A stretch of 64,000 nucleotides of DNA from Acidobacteriota bacterium (GTDB lineage Bacteria > Acidobacteriota > Terriglobia > Acidiferrales > UBA7541). Numbering within the stretch: the first letter of the stretch is position 1; the number at the start of each line of letters is the position of its first letter. This document shows, piece by piece, positions 38,291-48,153 of the stretch. The stretch is from assembly GCA_013289695.1 (NCBI GenBank), contig JABCZK010000005.1, positions 62,001 through 126,000 on the forward strand. The letters are read 5' to 3'. A program made the translations under genes and the position numbers. The notes beneath the pieces were generated by a model. It made no database searches. It saw nothing but the letters and a program-made list of their open reading frames with translations, and had not been told where the DNA came from.

Positions 38291-39889
38291 TCACGTCTGC
38301 AATTGCCTCTTCCGCCCTGCCAGCGCTGTCAAGGCCATCCCCGCCGCCAGCGCCAAATAGACCAACGGAACCCGCGTCAAAGATGTAGCTGGGGCGGACC
38401 CCATGAAATACAGCGGCACGATCGCGTGCATCGGCCCCACATACCACAGCAGCGTATACAGAATTTCAAACGGCTTGCTGGTCCCGCTCCAGACTCCCAG
38501 CGCTAGCGCAAACGTGGCAATGAACGCCGCCCCGATGAGCCAAGCCAGCAACCCGCGCCAATTTCCGCCCAGCACCAACCGCAATGCAAATCCGCTGCCC
38601 GTGATCAGTGCCAACACCATTCCCGCGCACCACACCGCCGGAAGTTGTCGTGCAATCGGATGTGGCGCGGAAAAGAGCAGCTGACTGGTTCGGTCGCGGC
38701 TCTCCCGCACGCCCATCGTGGACCACATCAACACCGGCCAGATCCACGCGACGCACAATGCCACGCCGCGCGCTTGCGCCCCAGGCAACGCCGCCGACAG
38801 CGCCACCAGCACCGCCGCGCCCCCGTACCACCACCATTTCTGTCCTTTCAACATCAGCCGTAATTCCGCCGCCAGCATCGCGCCAAAGCGAAAATGCGCC
38901 GGAGCGGCTCGTAACGGCGTCAGCGTCATCGTCGAGGCCAACGGCACCACCGCGCGTGCTTCGACCTCCGCCAAAATCTCAGCCGAATCCGGTCCCGCAG
39001 CCTTGCTCCGGCCAGCGCGCAAGCGACTTCGCGCCGGATCAAAGCGATCGAATAGCAGAGCGGAAACAGCGACAAGCATCAACGCGAAACCAATCCAGGC
39101 GATCCGCAAAAGCACCATTCCCCCGGTCCAAGCGATCCCGTTCCACAGAAACGTCGAGCGCACGAAATCAAAAGATCCCACGTCCAGCGAAAACGAAAAG
39201 CTGTCGTTCGTGGTCTGCGCCGCCGCTTTCATGCTGCTCCAAACGATGCTCAGCCCCGCCCAGTCATACGGACTCGCAGCGCCCGCTGCCCCCGCCGAAG
39301 CCGGCACCGCAAGTCCCGCGGTCCACACAAAAAAGTACGCTACGTTCCCGAACCCGCCGCGCAGCCACGCAATTGTCTCGAAAACCACCGCCACGGCCGC
39401 AACCAAGGCCATCGCTGGCAGCGCCAGCAGCAAAAAAGGAGCCAGCAGCTTCCACATCTGCACGTGCGGATCTTCTCCCTGCCAGAATTGCATCGCGATT
39501 CCCGAACTCCCCAGAATCGCCACCATCACCGCCAGCACCATGAAATTGCTGAGCCACTTTCCCGTGAGATAAAGAATTTTGGAAATGGGCGTGGACGCCA
39601 AAATTTCTCCCACGCGTGTTGCCCGGTCGCGCTCGATCGTGTTCTTCACCACATAAAATCCCGCCAGCGATAGAAACGTAGTGGCCACCAGCGACATCAG
39701 CGTGCCGATCCACGCCGAATTGTAAACTCCGCGCATGTTCCCCACTCGTAGCATGATCTTTCCGGTTGCAGCGAGATATCCGAAATACATCGCGCACAAC
39801 AGCGTGACCAGGAAGCTGTAGCGCCGCACGCGCTCCAGAAAATCCGCGTGCGCCAGTTCCAGCAAGACGTGCCAGCGACGCGCGCTCAT
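38291..39889 (-). CDS. ABC transporter permease (ABC-2 type)
   Basis: A 532-residue membrane protein with about a dozen hydrophobic segments, arranged as two ABC-2-like halves. The first segment follows ERVRRYSFLVTLLCAMYF. FYVVKNTIERDRATRVGEILASTPISK is typical of this permease group. It pairs with the ATPase gene upstream, overlapping it by four bases, so they form one two-gene exporter. The substrate is unknown; such pairs can export peptides, antibiotics or lipids. Confidence 0.83.
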   Translation of the reverse strand: MSARRWHVLLELAHADFLERVRRYSFLVTLLCAMYFGYLAATGKIMLRVGNMRGVYNSAWIGTLMSLVATTFLSLAGFYVVKNTIERDRATRVGEILASTPISKILYLTGKWLSNFMVLAVMVAILGSSGIAMQFWQGEDPHVQMWKLLAPFLLLALPAMALVAAVAVVFETIAWLRGGFGNVAYFFVWTAGLAVPASAGAAGAASPYDWAGLSIVWSSMKAAAQTTNDSFSFSLDVGSFDFVRSTFLWNGIAWTGGMVLLRIAWIGFALMLVAVSALLFDRFDPARSRLRAGRSKAAGPDSAEILAEVEARAVVPLASTMTLTPLRAAPAHFRFGAMLAAELRLMLKGQKWWWYGGAAVLVALSAALPGAQARGVALCVAWIWPVLMWSTMGVRESRDRTSQLLFSAPHPIARQLPAVWCAGMVLALITGSGFALRLVLGGNWRGLLAWLIGAAFIATFALALGVWSGTSKPFEILYTLLWYVGPMHAIVPLYFMGSAPATSLTRVPLVYLALAAGMALTALAGRKRQLQT

Positions 39890-40779
39890 CGCTCAACTCC
39901 GGCGGCGCTCGCGCGCTGCATCGAAATGCAATTCAAATAAGCATCCTCTAGCGACGGCGCCACCGCCACGGCGTGCGGACCAGGCCTCTGCGCCGCCACC
40001 ACTCGCACGTGCACGCCATCCCCACGCCGCACGCTCCCCGATATTTGAAACTGTTGCCTCGCCGCTGGCAATTCTGCGCTCGAAATTACCCACTCCCACA
40101 CCCGGCCTTCCACCGTTCGCAGCAATTCCTCCGGCGCAGCGTGTGCCAGCAGCCGCCCGCCGCTCAAAATCGCGATATCGGTGGCGATCGCTTCCACGTC
40201 TGAAACAATGTGCGTCGAAAGAATCACGATGCGTTCGCCGGAAAGCTCCGAAAGCAGATTGCGGAATCGCACGCGCTCTTCCGGATCCAATCCCGCCGTC
40301 GGCTCGTCCACGATCAGCAACTGCGGATCGTTCAGCAGCGCTTGCGCGATTCCCACGCGCTGTTTCATGCCGCCGGAAAATCCGCCCAGCGCGCGCTCGC
40401 GCACCTCGCTCAGATTTACCACGCCCAGCAATTCGTCAATCCTGCGCCGCGCCGACGCCGCATCCAATCCCTTGGCCGCGGCCAGATATTCCAGAAATTC
40501 GCGCGCCGTCAGGTGCGGATACACGCCAAAATCCTGCGGTAAATAGCCCAGCACGCTGCGCAACGGATCGGGCGTTCGCGCGATGTCCGCGTCATTCCAC
40601 AAGACTCGCCCTTCGCTCGGCCTCGTCACGGTCGCCAGAATCCGCATCAACGTGGATTTTCCCGCTCCGTTCGGCCCCAGCAATCCCACCACGCCCGGGC
40701 CAATCTCCATCCGCAGATCGCGCAGCCCCCACAACCCTCCCGCATACTGTTTGCTCACGCCCTCAATCACCAACTTCAT
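39886..40779 (-). CDS. ABC transporter ATP-binding protein
   Basis: A 297-residue ATPase started at ATG 40779 (MKLVIEGVSKQY). It has Walker A GPNGAGKST (about 37-45), Q-loop LPQDFG, signature SGGMKQR, Walker B LLIVDEPTAGLDP and the H-loop STHI. A C-terminal domain of about 80 residues is typical of ABC-2 exporters. It energises the permease encoded next to it. The window shows no dedicated regulator or substrate gene close by. Confidence 0.9.
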   Translation of the reverse strand: MKLVIEGVSKQYAGGLWGLRDLRMEIGPGVVGLLGPNGAGKSTLMRILATVTRPSEGRVLWNDADIARTPDPLRSVLGYLPQDFGVYPHLTAREFLEYLAAAKGLDAASARRRIDELLGVVNLSEVRERALGGFSGGMKQRVGIAQALLNDPQLLIVDEPTAGLDPEERVRFRNLLSELSGERIVILSTHIVSDVEAIATDIAILSGGRLLAHAAPEELLRTVEGRVWEWVISSAELPAARQQFQISGSVRRGDGVHVRVVAAQRPGPHAVAVAPSLEDAYLNCISMQRASAAGVER

Positions 40780-41047
40780 CAGCGGATAGCTCCTCGGAAT
40801 CGCGCGGCGAAATACTGAGCACACTGGATCGCAGTGGCTCGCTGGAATCTACCAGGAATAACGACGCCGCCCGCGGAAAAGTTCATCGGCGGTCAAGTTC
40901 GTCTCCAAAATATCGCGATAGCGCGGGCCCGCCCAGGCCAACATCTCAGCCGTCGCCGCTACAGCCTTGCACGCCTTCGGCAGCCACGTCATAATCGCCC
41001 TTCGAATTTGGCAGGGAAGGCGAGCCGCCAAGCCGTTCGGAGCAAGG

Positions 41048-42436
41048 ATGAGATCTCTCGCACTCTGGATTTTGCTCTTACTCACGCTGCATACCGCGCC
41101 TCTCGCATTAGGCAGAACGCCCGCGCAGCACGCGAACGACCCAACGCCTGCCGCCGTTTCTGCGCCACAATCCTTGCAGCCTCAGGCCGGCACTCCCGAT
41201 GCTGCAGCTCCGGTCGCACCGCCGCAAACATCCGAACAGAAAGTCACGGCCTACACGCTCCCGCCCGACCTCTATCGCAAAGCGCGCGACCTCGGCCGCT
41301 TTCACGCTCGTTTTGCCTGGATCGATTTCTTCTACGGCATCTTCGTCCTCTGGGTCATCCTTTCCTGGAGGTTCGGGCCGCAATTTCGCGATTGGGCCCA
41401 GTCCGTTTCCCGCAATCGTTTCGTCCAAGCCGCGATCTTCGCCCCGCTCTTGATCTTGACGATGGCCATTCTCGGCCTGCCCTCGGACATCTACGAAAAT
41501 TCCGTCGAGCGAAAATACGGCCTCAGCATTCAGAGCTGGGGCTCCTGGTTCTGGGATTGGACCAAGGGACAATTGCTGGGCATCCTGCTGGGAATTATTC
41601 TCGTTTCGATTCTTTACGCCGTCATTCGCAACAGCCCGCGCCGCTGGTGGTTTTATTTCTGGCTGGTATCACTACCCATCGTCGTGATTCTCGTTTTTAT
41701 TCAGCCCCTGATCGTGGATCCCATGTTCCATAAATTCGAACCCCTCCAACAAAAAGACCCGGCGCTCACCGCCAGCCTGGAAACCATGGTCCAGCGCGCC
41801 GGCGTCGATATCCCACCCGAGCGAATGTTCTGGATGGGCGCAGGAGAAAAAACTACGGAGCTCAACGCCTACGTCACCGGCATCGGCGCATCAAAACGCA
41901 TTGTGGTGTGGGACACCACCATCGCCAAGATGAACACGCCGCAAATTGTTCTCGTCGCCGGACACGAGACGGGACACTACGTTCTCAATCACATCTGGAA
42001 GGGTCTGCTCTTCGCCGCGGCATTTCTGTTCGTGCTCTTCTACCTCGGCTTCCGCACCATTGGCTGGCTGTTGCGGAGATTCGGCGCCGCCTGGGGCATT
42101 CGCGGCGTGGACGAGTGGGCTTCGCTCCCCGCGCTTCTACTCCTGATTTCCATCTACTCTTTTATTGCCAACCCCGTGCAGAGCGCCGTCAGCCGTTACT
42201 TCGAACACCAGGCGGATCAATACGGCCTGGAAGTCACCCACGGCCTAATTCCGGATTCCAGTCAGGTCGCCGCGCAAGCCTTTCAGATTCTCGGCGAAGT
42301 GGATCTCTCCGATCCCACGCCCAGTCCCGTCACGGTGTTCATGTTCTATTCCCACCCAACAATTCCAGACCGCATCCGCTTCTCGCTAACCTACGCTCCC
42401 TGGGACAAAGGCGAACAACCAGAATTTGTAAAATAG
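41048..42436 (+). CDS. M48-family (Ste24-like) membrane metalloprotease
   Basis: A 462-residue protein from ATG 41048 (GGAG upstream), with a short N-terminal hydrophobic segment and several membrane helices. The zinc motif is HETGH (306-310), and the downstream Glu ligand lies in FEHQADQYG. This arrangement matches CAAX-prenyl-protease-like Ste24 enzymes. They cleave membrane or exported proteins, and bacterial versions act in envelope quality control. It is divergent from the ABC operon. The substrate is not known. A family C repeat follows 10 bases after the stop. Confidence 0.85.
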   Translation: MRSLALWILLLLTLHTAPLALGRTPAQHANDPTPAAVSAPQSLQPQAGTPDAAAPVAPPQTSEQKVTAYTLPPDLYRKARDLGRFHARFAWIDFFYGIFVLWVILSWRFGPQFRDWAQSVSRNRFVQAAIFAPLLILTMAILGLPSDIYENSVERKYGLSIQSWGSWFWDWTKGQLLGILLGIILVSILYAVIRNSPRRWWFYFWLVSLPIVVILVFIQPLIVDPMFHKFEPLQQKDPALTASLETMVQRAGVDIPPERMFWMGAGEKTTELNAYVTGIGASKRIVVWDTTIAKMNTPQIVLVAGHETGHYVLNHIWKGLLFAAAFLFVLFYLGFRTIGWLLRRFGAAWGIRGVDEWASLPALLLLISIYSFIANPVQSAVSRYFEHQADQYGLEVTHGLIPDSSQVAAQAFQILGEVDLSDPTPSPVTVFMFYSHPTIPDRIRFSLTYAPWDKGEQPEFVK

Positions 42437-42446
42437 TGGTGCAGCC

Positions 42447-42472
42447 GTCATCCTGAGCGCAGCGAAGGATCT
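42447..42472 (+). repeat. Family C repeat
   Basis: GTCATCCTGAGCGCAGCG plus AAGGATCT, the best-preserved form of this element in the window. It lies between the convergent protease and P450 genes. Confidence 0.75.
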
Positions 42473-42495
42473 CGCTTCGTTCGCCTCCGATCCAC

Positions 42496-43878
42496 TCACC
42501 GCCGCGCATGCACCTTCACCTGAATCCCATATTTCGCCCGCAACGTAACCAAAGGATCCGGAACCACCCGATGCCCCGGCACCAACTTGAACCGAAACTT
42601 CTGCGCCACAGTCGCAATCACCATCCCCAGTTCCAGCAGCGCGAACCCTTGCCCAATGCACCTGCGCGGCCCATCCCCAAACGGAAAATAAGCTCCTGCC
42701 GGCAATCGGTTTTCCAATCCATCCATCCAACGCTCCGGTCGAAACACCTCCGGCTGATCAAAATAACGGGGATCGCGATGCATCACCCACTGCGCCATGA
42801 TAAAAGTCGTATCCGCGGGGAAATCGTATCCGCCAATCGAACAAGGCGCGATCGAAGTCCGCGCCACAATGTACGCCGCCGGATAAAGCCGCAGCACCTC
42901 GCTCACCAGCGCGCGCAGATACGGCAATCGCTCCAGGTCCGCAACCTCCGGCGCGCGCCCCCCCAACACGCGCTGCAATTCTTCGTGCAAGCGCTCCTCA
43001 GCCGCGGGATTTTCGCTCAACATATACCAGGTCCAGGAAAGGGTCAGCGCCGTCGTCTCGTGCCCGGCCATGAATAACGTCATCGTCTCGTCGCGCAATT
43101 GTTTCGGGGTCATCTGCGTGCCGTCTTCGTCCATCGCGCCCATTAGCAACGCCAGCAGATCGTTGTGAGAATTCGTGTTTCCCTCTGCTTGCCGTTCCTT
43201 GATGATCCCGTACACCAGCGAATCCAAAAATTGCGTCTCGCGTTCCGCCCGGCGATTCCGCGGCGTCGGCCAGCTTTCCGGAACCTTGATGGGCGACCGC
43301 GCCTTGCGCATCGAATAACGCATCAGAAATCCCAGCGACTCGCCGACTTCCTTCGCCTTTACGCTCAACGTCGTTCCAAAAAGCGTGCGCACGGCGATAT
43401 CCAGCGTCATCGCCATCATCTCTTCGGCGATGTCGCGCGCTTCGCCATCGCGCCACCTGCGCATGTGCGTGTTCGCGCACTCCACCATCGTCGCGCCGTA
43501 TTCCGAGATGCGCGTGCGATGAAATGCCGGCTGCGCCAGCCGCCTTTGCCGCCGCCAGAAATCCCCTTCGCTGATCAGCAGGCCTTGCCCCAGCAGCCGC
43601 TGCGTCACATCTTTCGTCAGCGTGCTCTTATGAAATTTCGCCTGCTGCACGATGCACACCTGCTCGACGTAATCCGGATGATTCAGCATAATGCGGTGAT
43701 GCCGAAAGACTGGAATGCACACGATGTCGCCATATTCCCGCGCCACCCGCATCAGCGTCGCCAGCGGATCGCGTAGCACGTGCAGCGCCAGGCCCAGCAG
43801 CGGCGCGCCTTTAGGCCCGGGAGGCAGCCCAGGTAGCTTTGCGGCAGATGCCGCAGTAGATGCAGCAGTCACTGTCAT
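42496..43878 (-). CDS. Cytochrome P450
   Basis: A 460-residue soluble P450 started at ATG 43878 (MTVTAAST). The I-helix oxygen site is AGHETT. The K-helix ExxR is in EVLRLYP. The haem loop is FPFGDGPRRCIG with Cys407 as proximal ligand. The N-terminus (PPGPKGAPLLG) is the Pro-rich hinge of a membrane-associated or class II-like type, but no anchor helix is seen. It inserts one oxygen atom into a small lipophilic substrate. A ferredoxin or reductase partner is not encoded nearby, so the substrate is unknown. Confidence 0.92.
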   Translation of the reverse strand: MTVTAASTAASAAKLPGLPPGPKGAPLLGLALHVLRDPLATLMRVAREYGDIVCIPVFRHHRIMLNHPDYVEQVCIVQQAKFHKSTLTKDVTQRLLGQGLLISEGDFWRRQRRLAQPAFHRTRISEYGATMVECANTHMRRWRDGEARDIAEEMMAMTLDIAVRTLFGTTLSVKAKEVGESLGFLMRYSMRKARSPIKVPESWPTPRNRRAERETQFLDSLVYGIIKERQAEGNTNSHNDLLALLMGAMDEDGTQMTPKQLRDETMTLFMAGHETTALTLSWTWYMLSENPAAEERLHEELQRVLGGRAPEVADLERLPYLRALVSEVLRLYPAAYIVARTSIAPCSIGGYDFPADTTFIMAQWVMHRDPRYFDQPEVFRPERWMDGLENRLPAGAYFPFGDGPRRCIGQGFALLELGMVIATVAQKFRFKLVPGHRVVPDPLVTLRAKYGIQVKVHARR

Positions 43879-44053
43879 GGTCTCGTGCGCTCTCCGTGGG
43901 CGATAAAATCGCCTGCACTCTCCCCTCTCATTATTACGCTCCCCGGCGCCCATTCATTGCATCAAATGTGGCAGTTCTTACGTACTAAAGATGCGGCTCG
44001 CCATTTAGCGGTTTTCTCTCGAATTGGGTAAGATACGCGGGCGGGCAAGCTAG

Positions 44054-45220
44054 ATGCAAAGGGGATCGTCAGTGGAAGTCGAACAGCCGGATTGGCTCCA
44101 GCAAATCGAGGGCGTGCTCGAAAGCCTCAACGAAGGCGTGCTCATTTCCGACGATTGCCAGAATATTATTTTCGTGAACTCCAACCTCGAACAAATGACC
44201 GGACTGCCGCGCGGCGAAATCATCGGCCCGGACATTCACCGGCTTTACGACAAGGCGGAAGCCGATTACATCGTTGCGAAAAGAGAGCAAGGCCTGCAGG
44301 CCGGCAAAAATCGCTTCGAATTCGTGCTACCCAGAAAAGATGGCTCGCGCCTGCCCGTCATTATCAGCGCTCGCGTCGTGGAAGATCCCGACGGCCGCCA
44401 GTTTTCCATAGTCACCTTTACCGACATCTCCGAACTGAAGCACGCCGAACAGGAGCTGCGCGAGGTAAACAAGAAGCTCGAAGAGCGCCACCAGGAAATT
44501 CAGGAAGACCTCAAGCTCGCCGCGCGCGTGCAACAGAGCCTCGCGCCGAAATCATTGGTATGGGGCGGCGTGCGCGTCGAAACCTTCTACCACCCCGTGC
44601 GCACCATCGGCGGCGATTTCGGCCTGGTCAGTTCGCTCGACGATCACTATCTGAATCTCCTGGTCTGCGATGTTTCCGGCCACGGCATCGGCTCCGCCCT
44701 CGTCGCCAATCGCATTTACACCGAAATGATGACGCAGTTGCGCGCCGGCTCCGCGCTGGACTCGATGCTCCGCCAGCTCAACCGCTTCGTCATGCACAAT
44801 ATCGGCAGCTCGGTTTTCTTTTTCACCGTCGCCGCCGCCCGCATTGACCGTCCCGGACGCCGCATGATTTTCGCCGGCGCCGGACATCCTCCCGCCATGA
44901 TCGCGCACGACGGCTCCGAACCTCGCTTGCTCGAATCGCGCAGCATGGTTTTGGGCGCTCTGCCCGAAGCCGTGGACGCCGAAGCCACGCTCGACGTGGA
45001 TCTCGACGCCGGCGACCGCATCGTTCTCTATACCGACGGCATCACCGACGTCTTCAATTCCCGCGGCGAAATGCTCGGCGTCGAAGGCGTGCAGAAAATT
45101 GTTCGCGAAACCTCCCTGCTCCCGTTCCACGAAATGAAGAAAGGCATCCTGGACAGCGTAGCCGAATGGCGCGAAGGCCCACCCACCGACGACGTCTCCC
45201 TGGTCCTGGTCGAAGTCTAA
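44054..45220 (+). CDS. PAS domain-SpoIIE-type serine phosphatase (RsbU-like)
   Basis: A 388-residue cytoplasmic regulator. A PAS domain (about 15-125, with GVLISDDCQNIIFVN and RFEFVLPRKDGSRLPV) leads to a coiled coil (about 128-165) and a PP2C/SpoIIE phosphatase domain (about 175-388). The phosphatase has the metal-binding motifs GGDFG, CDVSGHG, GAGHPP and TDGITD. Such proteins dephosphorylate anti-sigma antagonists in partner-switching stress responses. No anti-sigma or STAS gene is nearby, so the target is not known. The signal sensed by PAS is not evident. Confidence 0.87.
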   Translation: MQRGSSVEVEQPDWLQQIEGVLESLNEGVLISDDCQNIIFVNSNLEQMTGLPRGEIIGPDIHRLYDKAEADYIVAKREQGLQAGKNRFEFVLPRKDGSRLPVIISARVVEDPDGRQFSIVTFTDISELKHAEQELREVNKKLEERHQEIQEDLKLAARVQQSLAPKSLVWGGVRVETFYHPVRTIGGDFGLVSSLDDHYLNLLVCDVSGHGIGSALVANRIYTEMMTQLRAGSALDSMLRQLNRFVMHNIGSSVFFFTVAAARIDRPGRRMIFAGAGHPPAMIAHDGSEPRLLESRSMVLGALPEAVDAEATLDVDLDAGDRIVLYTDGITDVFNSRGEMLGVEGVQKIVRETSLLPFHEMKKGILDSVAEWREGPPTDDVSLVLVEV

Positions 45221-45556
45221 ATCTAAATCCGCTTGTCGTAGCATAGGCCTGCCCGCCGCAGGCGGGCAATCCTGCCTGTGCACTTGGGTTTTCGCAGAGA
45301 GGGGCACGGCATGCCGTGCCCGCTTTCGCCAATACTCGGTAGGGGCGCTGCTGGCTGCGCCCCGGCTTGCCACAATGTCAGGCACATCGCCGACTCGCCG
45401 GTGCCTTTCTCTGCGCCTCCGGGGTAGCTTTGTCTTTGGCTTTTCTCTCTGTTCTCCGTATTCCTCCCTGCCCTCTGTGTTAAATCTTTCGTCTTTCTCG
45501 CCCCACTCAGAATTTCTCCGCCACTCCGCAATTTATGAGATAACGTTCGAACCGCA
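45221..45556. other. Repeat-rich gap after the phosphatase gene
   Basis: A 336-base gap. It holds a GCCCGCCGCAGGCGGGC hairpin (about 45249-45265), the perfect 20-base palindrome GGGCACGGCATGCCGTGCCC (45302-45321) and a family B repeat (45339-45381) with its tail. No gene is accepted. Confidence 0.65.
45339..45381 (+). repeat. Family B repeat
   Basis: TAGGGGCGCTGCTGGCTGCG plus CCCCGGCTTGCCACAATGTC. The following stretch to about 45500 (TTCTCTGCG...CTCTGTGTTAAATC) corresponds in order to the sequence after 32748. Confidence 0.75.
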
Positions 45557-46012
45557 ATGGCCTACGTCGAACTCGCCACAGAAATCTTCACCACCCCCAA
45601 CGAAATCTTCGTCTTCTTCGTCCCGCAACGCATGCCCCTATGGTACGGCGCAGAAATGAACACGCACTTCGAAGTCCAAGGCGGCGCGCCAGATTTCACA
45701 GTAGGCCAAAAAGTTCGCATCACCGGAAAATTACAAAACTTCGAGCTAACGCTAACCGTGGTCATCACCGCTTACGAATGGGAACATCACCTCGAATGGC
45801 AATTTCAGGATTCCTACGGTATCCGCGGAATGCAGGGCTGGGACCTTCAACCACAAGCTGGCGCAACCAGTCTAATCATGTACGACGAATACACCATGCC
45901 CACCACGCTGGGAAAAATCTTCGACCGCTTCGCAACCAAACACGCCGTCGAGGTGCGCAACCGCTCCTGGCTATACCGCCTAAAACGGCTCGCGGAGCGC
46001 GCCGAAAAGTAA
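45557..46012 (+). CDS. SRPBCC-family (START/Bet v1-like) protein
   Basis: A 151-residue protein with the helix-grip layout of polyketide-cyclase/dehydrase-like proteins: ATEIFTTPNEIFVFFV at the start, strands in the middle and a long C-terminal helix (about 120-148, AVEVRNRSWLYRLKRLAER). Such proteins bind hydrophobic ligands or lipids, and their substrates vary widely. The gene sits alone, after the repeat block and convergent with tyrS. The function cannot be narrowed down. Confidence 0.7.
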   Translation: MAYVELATEIFTTPNEIFVFFVPQRMPLWYGAEMNTHFEVQGGAPDFTVGQKVRITGKLQNFELTLTVVITAYEWEHHLEWQFQDSYGIRGMQGWDLQPQAGATSLIMYDEYTMPTTLGKIFDRFATKHAVEVRNRSWLYRLKRLAERAEK

Positions 46013-46083
46013 AGCGAACTCCGCGCGCCCGCGATCCAAGGACTTCTCCCCGTCCTGTGCGTCTCTGCGGTAAATTTGCGCTC

Positions 46084-47313
46084 CTAAACTCCCACCACAC
46101 GCAAAAATCTCTTCTTCCCCACCCGCAAAGCCAGCATCTCCCCCGGATTCAAAACGATCGTCCTCTTCACATCCTTCTCGATCGTCCCATTCACTTCCAC
46201 CGCGCCCGCCTTGATCAATCTCTCGCCCTCGCTCCGCGACGAAGCCATCCCCGCCTCCGTCAATACCAAATGCAGCGGCCGCGTTCCCCAAGCCAGTTTC
46301 ATTTCCGGCATGTCCGTAGGCGCCTTGCGGTCGCGATACACCAAACGGAATTCGTCCGCCGCTTCCTTCGCGGCCTCTTCCCCATGAAATCCCGCCACAA
46401 TCGTGTGCGCCATCTGCATTTTCGCATCCATCGGATGCAGCACGCCCATCTTCACTTCCTCGCGCAAGCGCACAATCACCGGCGACCCAAAATCCGTCAA
46501 CAATTCGTAGTAAGACCACATCAACTCGTCCGAAATGGACATCAACTTGCCGAACATCTCACCCGGCTTCTCGGTGATCCCGATGTAATTCCCCAAGCTC
46601 TTCGACATCTTCCGCTCACCGTCCAGCCCCACCAGAATCGGCATCGTCAAAATCACCTGGCCCGGCAAACCGTACTCGCGCTGTATCTCGCGATGCACCA
46701 GCAAATTAAATTTCTGCTCCGTCGCGCCCAATTCCACGTCCGACTTCAACGCCACCGCGTCGTAAGCCGTCAACAACGGATACAAAAGCTCGTGCACCGA
46801 AATCGGCTGATTCGCCTCCAGCCGCGAACGAAAATCCTCGCGCTCCAGCATCCGCGCGAGGCGATAATGCGCGCACAGTTGCACCACCTCCGTGCTGCTC
46901 AATTTCCCCAGCCACTCGTTGTTGTAGCGCACCTCGGTCTTGCTCTTGTCCAAAATCTTGAACACTTGCTGCAAATACGTTTCCGCGTTCTTCTGCACCT
47001 GCTCGGCCTTCAGCGGCGGACGTGTTTCCGACTGCCCCGTCGGATCGCCGATCATCGCCGAAAAATCCCCAATCAGAAAAACCGCCGTGTGCCCCATGTC
47101 CTGAAATTGTTTCAGCTTCCGCAGCACCACCGTGTGCCCCAGATGAATGTCCGGGGCTGTCGGGTCCACGCCAAGATACACGCGCAGCGGCTTCCCGGTC
47201 TTCACCGCCTCCGCCAGCTTCGCCTTCAATTCCTCTTCGCGAATAATTTCCGCCACGCCCTTTTTCAGGTACGCGAGTTGCTCTTCCACCGGTTTGAATT
47301 TCGCGGACGACAC
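46084..47313 (-). CDS. tyrS: Tyrosyl-tRNA synthetase
   Basis: A 409-residue class I synthetase of the TyrZ group. The HIGH-like motif is HLGH (57-60, in APDIHLGHT), the second signature is KMSKS, and an S4 RNA-binding domain ends the protein (about 345-409, ASSRSEGERLIKAGAVEVNG). It attaches tyrosine to tRNA-Tyr. It overlaps the end of purN by one base and is co-transcribed with it; no T-box leader is visible. Confidence 0.95.
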   Translation of the reverse strand: MSSAKFKPVEEQLAYLKKGVAEIIREEELKAKLAEAVKTGKPLRVYLGVDPTAPDIHLGHTVVLRKLKQFQDMGHTAVFLIGDFSAMIGDPTGQSETRPPLKAEQVQKNAETYLQQVFKILDKSKTEVRYNNEWLGKLSSTEVVQLCAHYRLARMLEREDFRSRLEANQPISVHELLYPLLTAYDAVALKSDVELGATEQKFNLLVHREIQREYGLPGQVILTMPILVGLDGERKMSKSLGNYIGITEKPGEMFGKLMSISDELMWSYYELLTDFGSPVIVRLREEVKMGVLHPMDAKMQMAHTIVAGFHGEEAAKEAADEFRLVYRDRKAPTDMPEMKLAWGTRPLHLVLTEAGMASSRSEGERLIKAGAVEVNGTIEKDVKRTIVLNPGEMLALRVGKKRFLRVVGV

Positions 47314-47942
47314 TATTTTCTCTCCGACCCTTTCGGCGCATGCAACAGCACGCGCCGCCCCTCAATCCGATACCGCCCCTCCAGCACAATCCGCACCGCT
47401 TCCGAATAAATGCGGTGTTCCTCGCGCAAAATCCGCTCCGCCAAAGTTTCCGGCGTGTCGGCATCCTCGATCGCGACGCAGGCCTGCAGCACGATCGGCC
47501 CCGCATCCAGATTTTCATCGACGAAATGCACCGTGCAACCCGAAAACTTCGCGCCATGCTCCAGCGCCTGCCGCTGCGATTCCAACCCCGGAAACGCCGG
47601 CAGCAACGACGGGTGAATATTCAAAATCCGCTGCGGAAATGCCGCGACGAAATGCGGCGAGAGCAGCCGCATATATCCCGCCAGGCACACCAGATCAACT
47701 TTCTTCTCCTGCAGCGCCGCCACCACCAGCTTGTCGTAAGCCTCGCGCTCCAGTCCCTTCGAAGGAATCACCCGCGCATCGATCCCCTGCCGCCGCGCCT
47801 TCTCGATCCCCTCAGCGCCCTCGCGATTACTCACCACAAGCGCAATTTCCGCATCCGGAATGCGCCCCGCCTCCACGCTCTCAGCCAGCGCCTCGAAATT
47901 CGATCCGCGCCCCGATAGCAGCACGCCAATCCGTTTCTTCAT
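47313..47942 (-). CDS. purN: Phosphoribosylglycinamide formyltransferase
   Basis: A 209-residue GAR transformylase of normal length. The substrate loop is GRGSNFEALAES, the catalytic Asn-His pair is in LNIHPSLLPAFPGL, and the Asp of DENLDAGPI completes the site. It transfers a formyl group from 10-formyl-tetrahydrofolate to GAR in step 3 of purine synthesis. It is the first gene of a purN-tyrS unit; purM lies about 860 bases upstream, with a lipoprotein gene on the other strand between. Confidence 0.94.
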   Translation of the reverse strand: MKKRIGVLLSGRGSNFEALAESVEAGRIPDAEIALVVSNREGAEGIEKARRQGIDARVIPSKGLEREAYDKLVVAALQEKKVDLVCLAGYMRLLSPHFVAAFPQRILNIHPSLLPAFPGLESQRQALEHGAKFSGCTVHFVDENLDAGPIVLQACVAIEDADTPETLAERILREEHRIYSEAVRIVLEGRYRIEGRRVLLHAPKGSERK

Positions 47943-48030
47943 GACCGCCCGAAATTAGCACAGTTCCCCAAACCCACAAAACCGCCGCACCTGTCTACGC
48001 CAAATACTGCGGGTACACCTGAATACGTGG

Positions 48031-48074
48031 TTGGGGGCGCTGCTTGCTGCGCCCCAGTTTGCCACGGCGCCAGG
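48031..48074 (+). repeat. Family B repeat, degenerate
   Basis: TTGGGGGCGCTGCTTGCTGC plus GCCCCAGTTTGCCAC. It lies in the gap between purN and the lipoprotein gene. Confidence 0.7.
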
Positions 48075-48153
48075 CCCTAGCCCGCTTGACTCCAGGGCAA
48101 CGCCAAGGCATCTTGTCGTCCGCACAACTTGAAATTTGCACAGGAGAATCTCT

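Noticed and set aside
45640..47409. Plus-strand ORF over tyrS and purN
   Set aside because: The product is Arg/His/Gln-rich nonsense typical of an antisense frame; tyrS and purN are secure.
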